Part shown: positions 35,576 through 48,099 of the stretch, in pieces
Layout of the letters: each line of letters starts with the position of its first letter
How positions within the stretch are numbered: the first letter of the stretch is position 1
NCBI GenBank assembly: GCA_015039465.1
Contig: MU130378.1
Coordinates: 2,557,498-2,621,497 of the forward strand
From: Phlegmacium glaucopus
Lineage: Eukaryota > Basidiomycota > Agaricomycetes > Agaricales > Cortinariaceae
Length of the DNA stretch: 64,000 bases
Reading direction: 5' to 3'
Position numbers and translations under genes: made by a program
The notes under the pieces: generated by a model
The model's database searches: none
What the model saw: the letters and a program-made list of their open reading frames with translations, nothing else
What the model was told of the DNA's origin: nothing

Positions 35576-36639
35576 ATTGAGATTCAGGAGTTGGACTGGT
35601 GATAGGTTGACTATGTATATAGTGCATAAAGTATATAACCAAAACACACAACAAACACAGTATGATGGTTGTGATATGGGCTTCCTAGGAAGTATAGCCG
35701 TTCCAATTTATCAAATTGGTTTCACACAATATATATATTTCACTTTTGAGTAGTGAAGAACTATAGTAGATTTAATTGATTTCGGAGACCAACTCTGTTA
35801 TCAAAATTGTGCAACCAATGCACCAATTGTAATATTTCCAACTTCAACAAATTTCCGAAGACTAATTTGGATCCCAATGTGACTTAGTAGTGTAACCAAT
35901 ACACTAATATTTATTTTCCTTTTATTAGAACAATTGTTCCTTATTTCTTAGCACAACTAATGTGGGTGGTAAGAAAGAAATGATTCAATAATTTATTTAC
36001 AAGTTACAGTACTCTACTTATACAAAAGAAAACAATAACTCTTTGATGTAATTGTTTTGGGTTTGCTGTGACCTGTTATCGGTCCCTCTGCAACCCACTA
36101 TTGTCTTTATTGTTATTTGGCTATTTATTGGTAACTGTTCCGCAACTATCTGTTTTAGGTTCACAGCCGGCTGTCTGGCTCTCTTTGTTTACTCGTGTGC
36201 TCATTTGTGACTCTGGTGACTTTTGTAACTTTTGTAACAGTTGTAACAACTGTAACACTTGTGACAATACTTTGGTTTAAAGTACAAGTCCTCATTATAG
36301 ACCTTTAGACATAGAGCTTTTAATGCAGGGATATTTTCCTTCTTATTTTAGACTTAGTAATTATATAAGTTGCAATATATTCCCTTATGGCTTGCATGGT
36401 ATTTATGGTTTTAGCCAGGAACTTCTGAGTATTGGACAGTATGATAAATAGATGTATCCCGATCATAAATATCTCCAGCCCTATGTTATGAATTATTTCA
36501 TTGCAAAATAAATTTCAATCAACTGGTGTAGTCAACACCAATGACCCTCACTGTGCCAGATTGCATTAATATAATTAATATTTTAGGGTATTTCTGGAAA
36601 AATGTGCATATCTGTGCCTATACACATTCACACCGTATC
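35576..36639. other. AT-rich unassigned DNA
   Basis: No gene recognised. Contains a short tandem TGTAAC tract (about 36225-36265). Probably old transposon material. Confidence 0.35.
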
Positions 36640-37197
36640 ACTGGCCAATTAAGATTTGGGAGTTGGACTGGTCGGTTCTTGATTCTGGAGTAGAATTGGG
36701 AGATGGTTCGGAGCCAGGACTGGGGTAGGGTTTGGGCCTGATTGGGAGTTGGTGCTTCAGTTGAAAATTGGGTGTCCCCTAACATCCACCCCCCCCTCCA
36801 GAATGTGATGTCTTGGCATATGTGTATGTGTGAACAGAATTGAGTTGAACTCAGATACTCTGATGTGATCAGATGTGTTGAGGAGCTTTGGGGTGTTTTT
36901 GGTGAAAATCAGCAATTTGTTGGGTGCATGTACATTATCTCAGGGTTCCCAGGAGTTGTATTTGATCCTGAAGTCTTGCCATTTTGTGGGGTATCAAAAC
37001 TTCCTGTTGATGATCTTGCTGTCCAATATTTCTTCAACAATCCATTCTTCTTCTCCGTCAACAATTTCTGGCAGTGGAGGAGGTGGGGCACATCTTCCAG
37101 GGATTGGGTCAGTCAGCACTGGTGTTGATTTGACAACATTGAAGACCAGGTGTAAGCATTTCATCGACAAAGGGAGTTTGAGTTGGTAGGCACTGTT
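36640..37197 (-). mobile_element. 3' fragment of a related chromovirus (C)
   Basis: LTR end (to 36784, GGGTGTCCCCTAACA), then a purine tract on the minus strand (polypurine tract), then a frame-broken chromodomain (pieces such as EEEWIVEEIL and KWQDFRI in different frames). Copy A is inserted at 37198, inside C. Confidence 0.7.
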
Positions 37198-37610
37198 TGT
37201 TAGGGCAACTGCGAGGTTGACTTAGTCAAGCTAGCAGGGGATCCAAAGTTAATAATATTTCAAAGGGATATCTACAAGTGACTCACCTAGCAGGGGATCC
37301 AAAGAGGAAAGGATAGGGATCCCTGCTAGGCTGTGGGGTATTTAAGTACTAATATGGACATAACAGAGATATAAAATAAATAAAGGAATGATATGATAAT
37401 AATTAATTAATTAATTAAGAAGTGGTGTGATGTGAAAAATAAAAATAAAAGAGGGAGTGAACCAGAGGATCAGAGTCGGAATGAAGTTACAGAGTTCCGG
37501 TGTAAACCAGTGATGGAAGCAGAGTTGGATGGAAGGTTGGAGGTTGTCAGAAAGGCAGGATGTATGGTTCTGGGGTTGAGGTTTGGGTTTAAATCAGGTG
37601 TCCCCTAACA
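37198..37610 (-). repeat. 3' LTR of chromovirus A
   Basis: 413 bp, TGTTAGGG...CCCTAACA, with two 18-bp direct copies of CTAGCAGGGGATCCAAAG 57 bp apart. A purine-rich tract (GAGGGGGG, minus strand) abuts it, as expected for the polypurine tract beside a 3' LTR. Confidence 0.9.
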
Positions 37611-39246
37611 TCCATCCCCCCTCAGTAGGTGACATCCCAGCATGAGAAACTGTTCAAATTTGGCCATCCTGATGTGCCTAGGAGCTCCAGGGTACTTCTT
37701 GTGGAATTCCGCAACTAATTTGGGGGCATGTATGTTTTCCTGAGGCTCCCAGGTGTTATGTTCGATTCTGAAGTCTTGCCACTTCACGAGGTATTGGAAT
37801 CTCCTGTTTATAACTCTGCTGTTAAGGATTTCCTTGATGACCCATTCCTCTTCTCCATCAATGATTTCCAGAAGTGGAGGAGTCAGCATGCGTCTTCCAG
37901 GGGATCAGGTCTATCAGGGCTGGAGTCAGTTTGACCACGTTGAAGACTGGATGGAGTCATTTCATGGACAAGGGAAGTTGGAGTTGGTAAGTGTTGTTGC
38001 TGACTCATTCTTCGATCAGAAAGGGGCCTAGGTGCCGATGGGACAATTTCCTGGATGGTCTCGTTGTTTGTATGTCACTGGCATCCAGGTATACTTTGTC
38101 TCCCGGTTTGTATTCCGGTGCCGAAGTCCTTTTCTGATTATAATATCTTGCCTTGTCATCTTTAGACTTGACCAGTGCTGCTTTTGCTTCATCTAGGGTG
38201 TTCTGCATTCATTCTGTGAATTCATTAACGGACTCCATTCGGGATTCCAGTTGGTTTGGTTCAAAACCCATTCGGGGGATTTGTCCGGAGTCTAGGAGGA
38301 AAGGTGGGTGCTGTGTGGTGGGGTGGACATGATTATTGTACTGGAATTCCACAAGGGGAAGGAGTTCAGCCCAATTGGTTTGTCGCTGGTTTGTAGGGGG
38401 TCGGAGATACTGTTCCAGTTCCTGATTTACTTGTTCTGTCTGGCCGTCTCCTTGTGGATGATAGGCAGTAGTGGCTGCTAACTTAATTCCAAGGATCCGG
38501 TAGAGCTCACATGTGAATTATGCTATGAACTGTGGTCCTCTGTCTGATACTACTCTCTGGGGTAGTCCATGATGTTTCCAGACATGTTGGATATAAAGGT
38601 GGGCAGTTCTGGACACGGAGGTGGTAGTAAGGGTTGGTGCAAAATGAGCTCGTTTGGTGACCAAATCAACTACTACCATTACCGAGTCGTATCCTGAAGA
38701 CTCCGGAAGTTCCACTATGAAGTCCACACTGATTGTGTCCCATGGAGCATTTGGAATCAGGAGGGGATGGAGTTCACCGATTGAGTGGCGTCTTTGAGCC
38801 TTAGTCCGAAGACACAGGTCACAGGTTGAGGCATATTTTCTGATATATCTGGACATCTGTGGCCACCAATAGTTTTGGGATACGAGTTCGAGGGTCTTCC
38901 ATCTTCCTGGATGCCTAGCAATTAGGGTGTCATGGCAGAGGGACACAATCTGTCTTCGCAAGTCAAACATGTCCGGAACATAGATTTTTCCTCAGAAGGA
39001 GAGGATGTCATTGTCATGAGACCATTCCGCCGATCGGATGGATCGTGTGTGAGTGGTTTTCAACTCCTTTACCACTTTAGCTATGGCCTCTTCTTTTACA
39101 CCTTCATGGGTGCCCTTCCAGATGTCTTTCAAGACATCTCGTTCTTCTCCTATGACTTCCAGTCCTTCTAAGGCCCAAATTGCAAAAAAGCCTGGGGTTA
39201 GGAGTGTGATGTTGTCATTGTCACCAGTTCCGGTTCCGTGATCCGC
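37611..39246 (-). pseudogene. Integrase and chromodomain of chromovirus A
   Basis: The minus strand shows the HHCC zinc region (ARHPGRWKTLEL through STCDLCLRTKAQ), the DDE core start (DTISVDFIVELPESSGYDSV), SDRGPQFIA followed by a stop, then YLDASDIQTTRPSRKLSHRH and the chromodomain (EEEWVIKEILNSRVINR, LVKWQDFRIEHNTWEP). Stops at about 38517, 38210 and 38000 make it non-functional. Confidence 0.85.
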
Positions 39247-39755
39247 TCATCTGGACAAGGCATCCGGTTTTCCCATGCTTTTGCCTGGTCTGTGGTGCAT
39301 GAGGAAATCAAACCAGGCTAGGAACAATGACCAACGGGCTTGTCTCCGATTGAGCTTTTTGGCTGTCATGAAGTATTCCAAGTTCTTGTGATCAGTCCAG
39401 ATCTCACACTTGTGTTCCGCTCCTTCGAAGAAGTGTCTCCACTCTTCTAGGGCTCGGATGATCGCTAGCATCTCTTTGTCATGGATCTTGTAGTTCTGCT
39501 CAACCGGAGACAAGGATTTAGACAGGAATGCAACTGGGTGCCATTTCTCATCATCAAGGGATTGTTGGGAGAGTATGGCTCCGGTTGCAAAGTCGGAACT
39601 GTCTGCTTTGATGCGGAACGGCCTGGAGTTGTCCGGAGAGGCTATAATCGGGGTTGAAGTGATCAGGTTTTTGAGAGAATTGAACACCAACTGCTCTTCT
39701 ATATTCCATCTCCATTTAACGTCACTTTTAGTGAGATCAAACAAGGGACAGGTGT
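39247..39755 (-). pseudogene. RNase H part of chromovirus A pol
   Basis: Connection and RNase H region: FRIKADSSDFATGAILSQQS (first catalytic Asp), HDKEMLAIIRALEEWRHFF (catalytic Glu), WTDHKNLEYF (third Asp). Open in this piece, but separated from RT by element E1. Confidence 0.85.
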
Positions 39756-41111
39756 TATTGCACACCAATACTGATTGGTAGCATGAGAACAAAGCTTAAA
39801 AGTCGCCATCATGAAAATAAGCGGACTTTGAATTCACTTACCTATTTTGGAAGCAGCCCTGAATTGTGTTCCTGGTCAACAAAATCATTCGTTCAATGAT
39901 AACATCCTCATTGCTCATCATATCCTCAATGTCTTCCACTATGTTGTCTATCATTTACACTATCAACATGCTCCTTAACATCTACCATCCATTTGTCCCT
40001 TGGCTAGTGATACAACAAAGCGATCAATCTACTATTCACATTGGTCATCGGCTCGCGTTTGATTGTATCTTTGGTCCATCATTTCAAGAACGGCCCGTTT
40101 GTGGACACATCAGCCACATGTACCATTATGTCAAAGGCTTTGTCATCGTTGTTGTGGCTATGGACCCACAAGTCTTCGCTTCAGCTATCTATCTTGCCAT
40201 ACCTCACTCCTGGATCTCACTCAGTCCCCTATCCTCACTCATCTACCTCTTATCTTATCATTCACTGCCAAAACCATCATTCACGCGGTACCTGAAGCCT
40301 TCCCACCCTCTTTATGACAATTTAGGAAGTCTAGGAGGATCATGACTAAGCAGGAATTGCAGATGAATCAGCAGCAGAGGATTATTCTCGCAGAGTGTCA
40401 AGTGTTATCAAGGCTGCGCGACATGGGACCATGGGCAAGTAGTGTTTTCTCAGGAACAAGGCTGCACCTTTCAAGCGTTGACTCAGGACCTTTCACATTT
40501 TGACATGACCACATGCCTATGGAGTCAACATATTTTTGCTATTGGACTATGTACACTGCCTTCCTTTCTTTTCTCTTGCACTTTGACACTTTACAGATTA
40601 TTTTATTGTTCCTTCTTCTTTTCCATTGTTCTTTTCTTCTCGCAGCTGTCCTCTCTTCATCATTCTTCCTTTGACAGTGCATACTTCTTTCTTTTTATTT
40701 GTTTTACATAGCCTCATCCTTAGGGTATAAATACTGCTCTTTTGTACCAGGATAGGTAGTTCAGTTCAATTCATTCTTACCCCCCACTTTCATCATCTCA
40801 GTGGAATTCCAGTGAATTCCTCCCTTAAGTTTGCTTTTCTTGCCCCTTACTGTCAATCTATCCCCTATCCCTCAACCGCTATAGTCTTACTGAAGACTCT
40901 CTCTTGCTCATCCTCATCCTTGTCTTATACCTCATTCATCTTCCAAGACCTTCATCCTCCTCCTTCTCTTCTCTATTCTTTCCCCTTACCTCTGTGTGTT
41001 AAAAGTCAAGGTTATACCTTCCCTAAATGAACAACAGGGAGTCTCTTGACCTAAGGTCTGGTCCACTGCTCTCTGGTTGGTGTTTATATACAACAAAAAC
41101 AATGATTTATA
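39756..41111 (+). mobile_element. Element E, copy E1 (1,356 bp)
   Basis: Begins TATTGCACACCAATACTG, ends AATGATTTATA. Flanked by GTGT on the left and GCGT on the right, a GCGT duplication with one C-to-T change; the empty site in chromovirus B reads GCAT. No TG...CA ends and no long terminal inverted repeats, but it has an LTR-like promoter (GGGTATAAATACTGCTC near 40723). No protein-coding capacity supported. Confidence 0.88.
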
Positions 41112-41930
41112 GCGTGATGAGAAAAGTCTTGGATGAACCTTCGGTAAAAGTTGGTGAAGCCTAGAAATGACTGGACTTCCTTTTTGTTTGTCAGAATTGG
41201 CCATTCTGCTACTCCAGCAACTTTTGCAGGGTCCATCTCGATAGAGTTATGAGATATTATGACTCTGAGGTATTCCACCTTGGTTTGTTTGAATTTGCAC
41301 TTGTCCGGTTTTAGGAAGAGTTTATGCTTTTGTAAAAGTTCCAGTACTCTGCGAGTTACGGACCGGTGTTCCTCTAGCATCTCCGTGAATATCAGGATAT
41401 CATCAAGGTAGACCACTACAACCCCTTCCATTATAAGTTCACGGAAGATGTCATTCATCATTGTTTGGAAAGTAGCCGGACTGTTGGTGAGGCCGAAAGG
41501 CATAACCAGGGGTTCAAATAATCCCCGGTTGGTTCGGAAAGCCGCTTTCCATTCGTCCCCTTCCTTCATTCGGACATTGTTAAAACCCCATCGGACGTCC
41601 AACTTAGTGAAGTATTTAGCACCCTGGAGTTGGGTAATCAGTTCCAAAATGAGGGGAAGTGGGTACTTGTTTTTGATGGTGATTGTGTTGAGAGCTCGAT
41701 AGTCCTGAACAAGCCAAAGACTTCTGTCTTTCTTTTTGATAAAGAAAACTGGAGAGGCTATCGGAGATTTGGAAGGTCGGATGCATCCAGAGTTTAAATT
41801 CTCCTGGAGGAACACGTCAAGTTCCTTTTGTTCCATCGGAGCTAGAGGATAGACCTTGCAACCTGATGGTTTTCTCCCGGAATAAGTTCTACTGCGTGGT
41901 CCCAAGGTTTTGGATCAGGTAGGATATCAA
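41112..41930 (-). pseudogene. Reverse transcriptase of chromovirus A
   Basis: RT motifs in order: [82 protein letters not shown] (catalytic YLDD), then SFLGFTNFYRRFIQDFS at the break point of E1. Catalytic residues are present in this stretch. Confidence 0.9.
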
Positions 41931-42234
41931 AAGATTCTTTGGCAAAAACACTATCAAACTCTTGGAGATAATCCAGAACTCCTTCTTTCATTTCTGATTG
42001 TGTATTGCACTGGAAAGCTTCTGCAAGACATTGGGAGATGGTGGAGGTGGCTCGGATATCTGCCTGCGGTGGTAGTAGGCCAGTGGCGAATATTCTGTCA
42101 CCATCCTCAAATTCAGGGTTTGGGCTACTTTCCTCCTCCTCATCCTCATCACAATCTTCTACATGAGCCGGAAGTGGGCTGGTCGAACATTTTTCAATTT
42201 GGCGTATTTCCGCCTTTTGAATTTTTCGTTCTTC

Positions 42235-42660
42235 TCAGATTTCATTCCTGCATTCTGAACAACAACGGGGTGGACAGCGGGACATTTTTACTTCTCCGGT
42301 TGCCCAGTCAATCTCTGGGTTGTGCATCTTAAGCCAGGAATGTCTGAGAATCAAGGTTTGTTTTCCCAGTCCAGTAACCGCGAACAAGGATCTCTCGGAA
42401 TGTCCTTTATACTTGAGTATCAGATCAACCACTTCCGTGATCGATCCGGCTTAATTTGGGGTACTGTCAACATTAAATACCGGAATTGGGTTTGACACGG
42501 ATTTTGTTGTGAGCCTGTTAGTTTTGACATAGTCTCTGTCAATAAACCTTCCGTCGGCTCCGGAGTCTATTAAGGACAGAAAGGAGTTTACTTCTCTGGT
42601 GTTGGTTGTTTCAATGCTGACTTTGAGTTCCAGTGATTTTGAGTCGGCATCGAGGGAGCC
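42235..42660 (-). pseudogene. Aspartic protease of chromovirus A
   Basis: The retropepsin region reads LSLIDSGADGRFIDRDYVK, containing the catalytic D-S-G, followed by ILRHSWLKMHNPEIDW. A stop lies near 42450, where copy B has an open codon. Confidence 0.75.
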
Positions 42661-42862
42661 AATAGTGAACTTTTTTGGGAGGGTTCTTTCCCATCAGGGT
42701 CGGAACACTCAGATTTTTTTTGGAATTTCTGATGTTTGTACGACTTGAATGTTCTCAACCGTCTCGTCTATTTCATCAATGCTATCTACATGTAAAACAG
42801 AGAACCGGTTGGTTGTTGACAGCGAGGGCGTGCAGTTCACTCGCTGTTTTGGCAAAAATCCT

Positions 42863-43724
42863 TTAAATCCTCAGTCGGACTTTCGTGTTCAGTGTTCTCT
42901 GAAGCTTCCATCGGTTCCGGATCAGGCACTTTGTCATATTCGGCCAGCCGGAACTCCAAGAGGGTATGGAGTTTGTCATTGGACATTGTTCAGACATTGA
43001 AACATTTTTCGCAATGTCTCCCGATGTGTCCGACGTCTCCGCACCAGAAGCATGACAGCAGTACAGAACCTGCTTTTTGGGCTGCATCAATATCCATGGG
43101 TACAGGGTTTCCTGGAGTTGGCACGAGGTGTGCGTTCCTCTGTGGTGGGTTTGATGGACTGAATCGGAGTGTGGTGGTACCGATTGGTCGAGAAGTGGTT
43201 GCTGCCAGACTTTTGTAAGCTGACTGGAAGGCCTCGTTAGTAGCTTGGTTTTCATCTATTGTCCATGCCATTCTGTACCATCCCGTCGGATCTGTATTGG
43301 ACGGCCTTCCGGAAGCCATTGTAGCAATGGAGTTCTGAATCTGGGCATTCAGGCCTCTTCGGAATTTTACTACAATAGTTTTTGGATCAGTGTATCCAGA
43401 ATCCGTGATTAGGTCTTGGAATTTGTCCACATATTCTTCCAAAGACCGTGTTTTCTGGAAATATCCAGTTGACTCTAGTCGGTTGATGGCAACCAAGTCC
43501 GCATTTGCGGGACAGAACTCCTTTTTGAAGTCGTCTCGGAAATCAGACCAATCCAGGAACCGGGTTGACTCAGGGTTTTCCGTTTCCCATCGGAAAACCC
43601 TGGCTGCCCACTTTGATGCTCTTCCGGATTTCATGTAGGACATGGCCCAGATAATTTTTGTTTGCTCATCCAAGAACTTGTCAGAACAGAGCGGGATGTA
43701 CGTTTGGCAGGAGTGAAGGAACAC
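42863..43724 (-). pseudogene. Gag of chromovirus A
   Basis: Capsid-type segment (KTKIIWAMSYMKSGRASKWA, LDWSDFRDDFKKEFCPANAD, RLESTGYFQK) and a CCHC zinc knuckle, CFWCGDVGHIGRHC (C-x2-C-x4-H-x4-C). A stop lies soon after the knuckle. Confidence 0.85.
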
Positions 43725-43772
43725 TGTTCCTTTGGATCGTTCTCCATCAAACTCCGTTGGGAATGCTGGCCT

Positions 43773-44056
43773 CTAGGCTGGGGGTGTTTAAGTACTAATA
43801 TGGACATAACAGAGATGTAAAATAAATAAAGGAATGATACGATAATAATTAATTAAGTAAATAAGAAGTGGTGTGATATGAAAAATAGAAATAAAAGACG
43901 GAGTGAATCAGAGAATCAGAGTCGGAGTGGAACTATGGGGTTCCGGGGTAAACCAGTGACGGAAGCGCAGTTGGATGGAAGGTCGGAGGTCGTCGGAAAG
44001 GCGGGGTGTATGATTCTAAAGTTGAGGTTTGGGTTAAAGTCAGGTGTCCCCTAACA
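43773..44056 (-). repeat. Truncated 5' LTR remnant of chromovirus A
   Basis: The last about 284 bp of the family LTR, joined at TCTAGGCTGGGGG directly to gag sequence. The missing part and the primer site were deleted. Confidence 0.75.
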
Positions 44057-44976
44057 CTTATCTTATCATTCACTGCCAAAACCATCATTCACATGGTACA
44101 TAAAGCCTTCCCACCCTCTTTACGACAACTTAGGAAGTCCAGGAGGATCATGACTAAGCAGGAATTGCAGATGAATCAGCAGCAGAGGATTATTCTCGCA
44201 GTGTGTCAAGTGTTATCAAGGCTGCGTGACATGGGATCATGGGCAAGTAGTATTTTCTCAGGAACAAGGCTGCACCTTTCAAGTGTTGACTCAGGACCTT
44301 TCACATTTTTGACATGACCACATGCCTATGGAGTTGATATTTTTTTGCTATTGGACTGTGTACACTGCCTTCTTTTCTTTTCTCTTGTACTTTGACACTT
44401 GACAGATTCTTTTATTGTTCCTTCTTCTTTTCCATTGTTCTTTTCTTCTCACAGCTGTCCTCTTGTTATCTTTCTTCCTTTGACAGCATGTACTTCTTTC
44501 TTTTTATTGTTCTACATAGCCTCATCCTTAGGGTATAAATACTGCTCTTTTGTACCAGGATAGGTAGTTTCCCCCAGTTCATTCTTACTCCCCAACAGTC
44601 ATACTCTCAGTGGAATTCCAGTGAATTCCTTCCTTAAGTTCACTTTTTCAACCTTTTATCTGTTACTGTCCTCTACTGTCAATTGCTATAGTCTTGTTGA
44701 AGACTTTCTCTTATCCATCCTCATCCTCCTCCTTAATCCCTCTAAGTTCGCTTTTTCAGTCCTTTACTGTCAACCTTCTGTCAGCTGCTATAGTCTTACT
44801 GAAGACTCTTTCTCATTCATCCTCATCCTCCTCATCTCTATTCTCACCCCCTACCCCTGTGTGTTACAAGTCAAGGTTACACCTTCCTTAAATGAACAAC
44901 AGGGAGACTCTTGACCTAAAGACTGGTCCACTGCTCTCTGGTTAGTGTTTATATACAGCACAAACAATGATTTATA
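44057..44976 (+). mobile_element. Element E, copy E2 (5'-truncated)
   Basis: Starts inside E at TTATCTTATCATTCACTG and runs to the normal end ACAATGATTTATA. The flank CTGA could be a decayed CCGA duplication. The TATAAATA promoter is kept near 44533. Confidence 0.8.
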
Positions 44977-45057
44977 CTGATCAGATATGATCCTGTGAGG
45001 TAATCCATGATGTTTCCAGACATGTTGGAGGTATAGTTGGGCTATTCCGGCTGCCAT
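44977..45057 (-). pseudogene. Chromovirus integrase fragment between two E copies
   Basis: About 80 bp matching the integrase stretch LYLQHVWKHHGLPHR, trapped between E2 (plus) and E3 (minus). It shows both E copies had inserted into another chromovirus copy. Confidence 0.65.
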
Positions 45058-45412
45058 TATAAATTGTTGTTTGTGTTGTTATATAACACCAACCAAAGAG
45101 CAGTGGACCAGTCTTTAGGTCAAGAGACTCCCTGTTGTTCATTTAGGGAAGGTGTAACCTTGACTTGTAACACACCAGGGGTAGGGGGTGAGAATAGAGA
45201 AGAGGAGGATGAGGATGAATGAGAAAGAGTCTTCAGTAAGACTATAGCAGCTGACAGAAGGTTGACAGTAAAGGACTGAAAAAGCGAACTTAGAGGGATT
45301 AAGAAGGAGGATGAGTATGGATAAGAGAAAGTCTTCAACAAGACTATAGCAATTGACAGTAGAGGACAGTAACAGATAAAAGGTTGAAAAAGTGAACTTG
45401 AGGGGGGAATTC
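45058..45412 (-). mobile_element. Element E, copy E3 (3'-end part, inverted)
   Basis: Begins TATAAATTGTTGTTTGTG, the reverse of the E right end, and breaks off where the hAT element begins. The left flank CCAT is compatible with a decayed CCGT. Confidence 0.75.
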
Positions 45413-48040
45413 TAGGGACTAGTGTGGTCCAGTTATTTCCACGGTATTTACCGTAGTTTAGTTACTGGTAGCATTCGGTACGGTTCTGTGGTTATTAATA
45501 GAAATCCGTGGTTTTCCGGTACTGCCGGCTCATTATTAATGACATTGTGTGATTTTTAATCTAAATCGGGAGCGCTCAGCGCTCAAGCCTTGTACTGCGT
45601 ATTGAGCAGTAAAAAGCTGTTCCCCCCTCTGCTCCTGCTACCATGGCACCTAAAACCAGGGGCGGAAGCTCTCGAGGCCGTCGTGGCCAGCCATCCACTC
45701 AACACCAGCAACTGCAGCCAGCCACAGAGCCTGATACCAGTGCTCAGGCTGCTGTTCCTACTCCCCCAGACCCTGTAACTCCCATTCGTCGCACAGCACT
45801 GTTTCATGTGCCTCCATATAATCCACGCCCTATCCCAGCCCGACCCTCATCTCCAGATGAGGAGGAGTTTGATTTTGATGAAGCAGATGCCATTCCAATC
45901 ACTGCCCCTCCAGCGGCTGGTGCTTTGGGGTCACCTGTAAAGCGTGCACGTGCTGTGGGGGGAAATCAGGAGAGCCTTCATCGGAAAGGAGATCTTGAGG
46001 TTTGGGATGAAAGTGATGAGGATATAATAAGTATGTGATTGTCCTTGGTAATATAATCAATGTACTAATATTATGAACATAGATGCTGCACGAAAAATCT
46101 GGTGATCAAATGTGTATGATCATTATATCACCACTGCCAACCGCATATGCGACCCCTTCTCTCACCAGCCTCTAAAGATTGAATTTGTATTTACCTGTAA
46201 GACCCACCCTGAGAACCACCAACAACCACTGCGCCGTGATCGGAATAAGACTGGAGATGGAACTACCAAGTTTTTGAAGGATGTTAGGATGTGTGAGGAG
46301 AAGCAGGGTATCTATCAGCAACAACCTGCATCCAGATCTATCCCTTATACCCCTGAAACTCACCGTGCTCTTATTGCTTTGCGCTGTGCAAAGCATTCCC
46401 GCCCAATCAATTCAATTCTTGACGACGACTACCGAACTGAAGTTGAAATGCTTCGTCCTGGGACTCCTATACCTCATCCAACAACTGTACAACGTGACCT
46501 TGTCAGTATATATATCCATATGTCAACCTTTGTCATGAATTATTTTATGGTAACATTAATATTTCTCCACTCCTTTTTCAAGATGCTGAAAAATATTCCC
46601 AGACACTTGGTACTGCTATTCATATTGCACTTGATGGATGGACAAGTCCCCTTGTTACTTCCTACCTTGGGCTTGTTGTTATCTGGTATGCAAATGGTAC
46701 AATAAATCGTGCAGTCTTGGAATTTATTCGGTATGTATTTCATTAATACATATATATTATTCTAATATTTTTTTTAGTCTTACCTGTAGTCATACAGGAG
46801 AATATTTGGCAGAAGTTACAGCTGAATGTCTCAAACGCTATGGTTTGGATAAATTGGTAAGAGACATTTCTGAGTTATGCTTGCTATTGCTAATATATAT
46901 TAGATTTTGGGATTATGTATGGACAATGCTAGCAATTGTAATCGCCTTGCTAGTATTCTCTCAACTCGTATCCCACACTTTGGAGGAACACATGCAAGGC
47001 TTCGTTGTCTTGCCCATATCATCAATCTTATTGCAAAAGCAAGTTTTATTTTATTTTTACCTGCTAGCTACTTTGATTTATATTGTCTGGTTAGATATTT
47101 TTATAATTTTTCTTCAAGAAACCCAAGCACAAGAAATCAACAACTCCCATTCCATCTGATGACCCAATTGTTGATGATGATATAGCAGCTGTTGAGGAGG
47201 CAGAGTATGATGCCCAGGTAGAACAGGATGATGAAGGGCAAATTGCACATGATGAGCCAACAGTTCAGTCTATTCATGATCAAGCTATTGAACTTATGAG
47301 AGAACAGAGGGTTGAAATGACAGTGAATGAGGAGGAATTAGCTCTGAACTTATTTCCCAAGGTGAGTTTATTTATTTATTTTGTCTTTTAATCTATTAAA
47401 AATCCTGTATTAGGTTGCAGGGCTTGCTCATCAAATTCAGGATTCTTCACCTCTCAAGGAAAAGTTTAAGGATCTTGTTTCACGAGATCCTGAGCTTCAA
47501 TCTAGCATGAGGGACTCTCTTGCTCGGCGTGTTCCAACCCAATGGAATTCTGACTTTGACTGCCTTTATTCACATCTATATTTCAAGACAGTTGTTCAGA
47601 GCATGACAGGTGTAACAGAAAACAAACTCAAAGCCTATCGCCTCAGTGAGGATCAATGGGACCTTGCAGAAGACCTTCAGGCAGTCTTTAGTGGTAGCTT
47701 CTTTGTTTCCTGTTTTCAGTTAGCATTCTAATCTTATATTTAGCTTTTCAAAGATCTTACAGAGCTCTTTTCAAAGGCTGATATCCCTCTTGTGGTTGAA
47801 GCTGTTCCTATGCTCCTTCTACTTTGCAGCAGATTGGTGTTGGTTATTGAAGACACTCCAATGGCAAGTAGTGCTGGTTGTGATGACTCTGATTCAGATG
47901 GGCAGGACACAGACAGTGAGGAAAATGGTCTTGATGACCCACTCCAGCTGTTATCCACATTGCTTCACAAGCAGCTGTTCTGTTGATTGAAAAATATCTT
48001 GATTTACTGTGGGACTGTATATATATATTGATAATGCAAT
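45413..48040 (+). mobile_element. hAT transposon, left end and most of the transposase
   Basis: The left terminus is probably near TAGGGACTAGTGTGGTCCAG (about 45413). Transposase exons from ATG 45643: a Pro/Ser-rich N-terminus, a BED-type region, then IALDGWTSPLVTSYLGLVV (first catalytic Asp), GLCMDNASNCNRLASIL (second), RLRCLAHIINLIAK, and VPTQWNSDFDCLYSHL. Frame changes coincide with GT-AG introns (for example 46502-46582), and one intron seems to start GC (about 47039). The C-terminal dimerisation domain is missing: the copy stops near 48040, where an inverted copy takes over. Confidence 0.82.
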
Positions 48041-48099
48041 GTGGTATGTAATTTATATGATCTTTAATATTTTGATTTGTACAAATTTGTGTGAACTAG

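Larger units (their letters stand above)
37198..44056 (-). mobile_element. Chromovirus A (Ty3/Gypsy), decayed, with nested insertion
   Basis: Read on the minus strand: LTR remnant (44056-43773), gag, protease, reverse transcriptase, RNase H, integrase, chromodomain, polypurine tract, 3' LTR (37610-37198). Order and the C-terminal chromodomain are those of Ty3/Gypsy chromoviruses. Stops break most frames. Element E1 (39756-41111) splits RT from RNase H. The 5' LTR is truncated at its junction with gag at 43772, and no matching duplication flanks the whole, so the right end has been rearranged. Confidence 0.92.

Noticed and set aside
37198..44056. Potentially active chromovirus
   Set aside because: Both A and B carry several stops and split domains, so neither can encode its own proteins.
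46638..47159. 173-residue hydrophobic frame in the hAT element
   Set aside because: Reads through introns of the transposase in a wrong frame.
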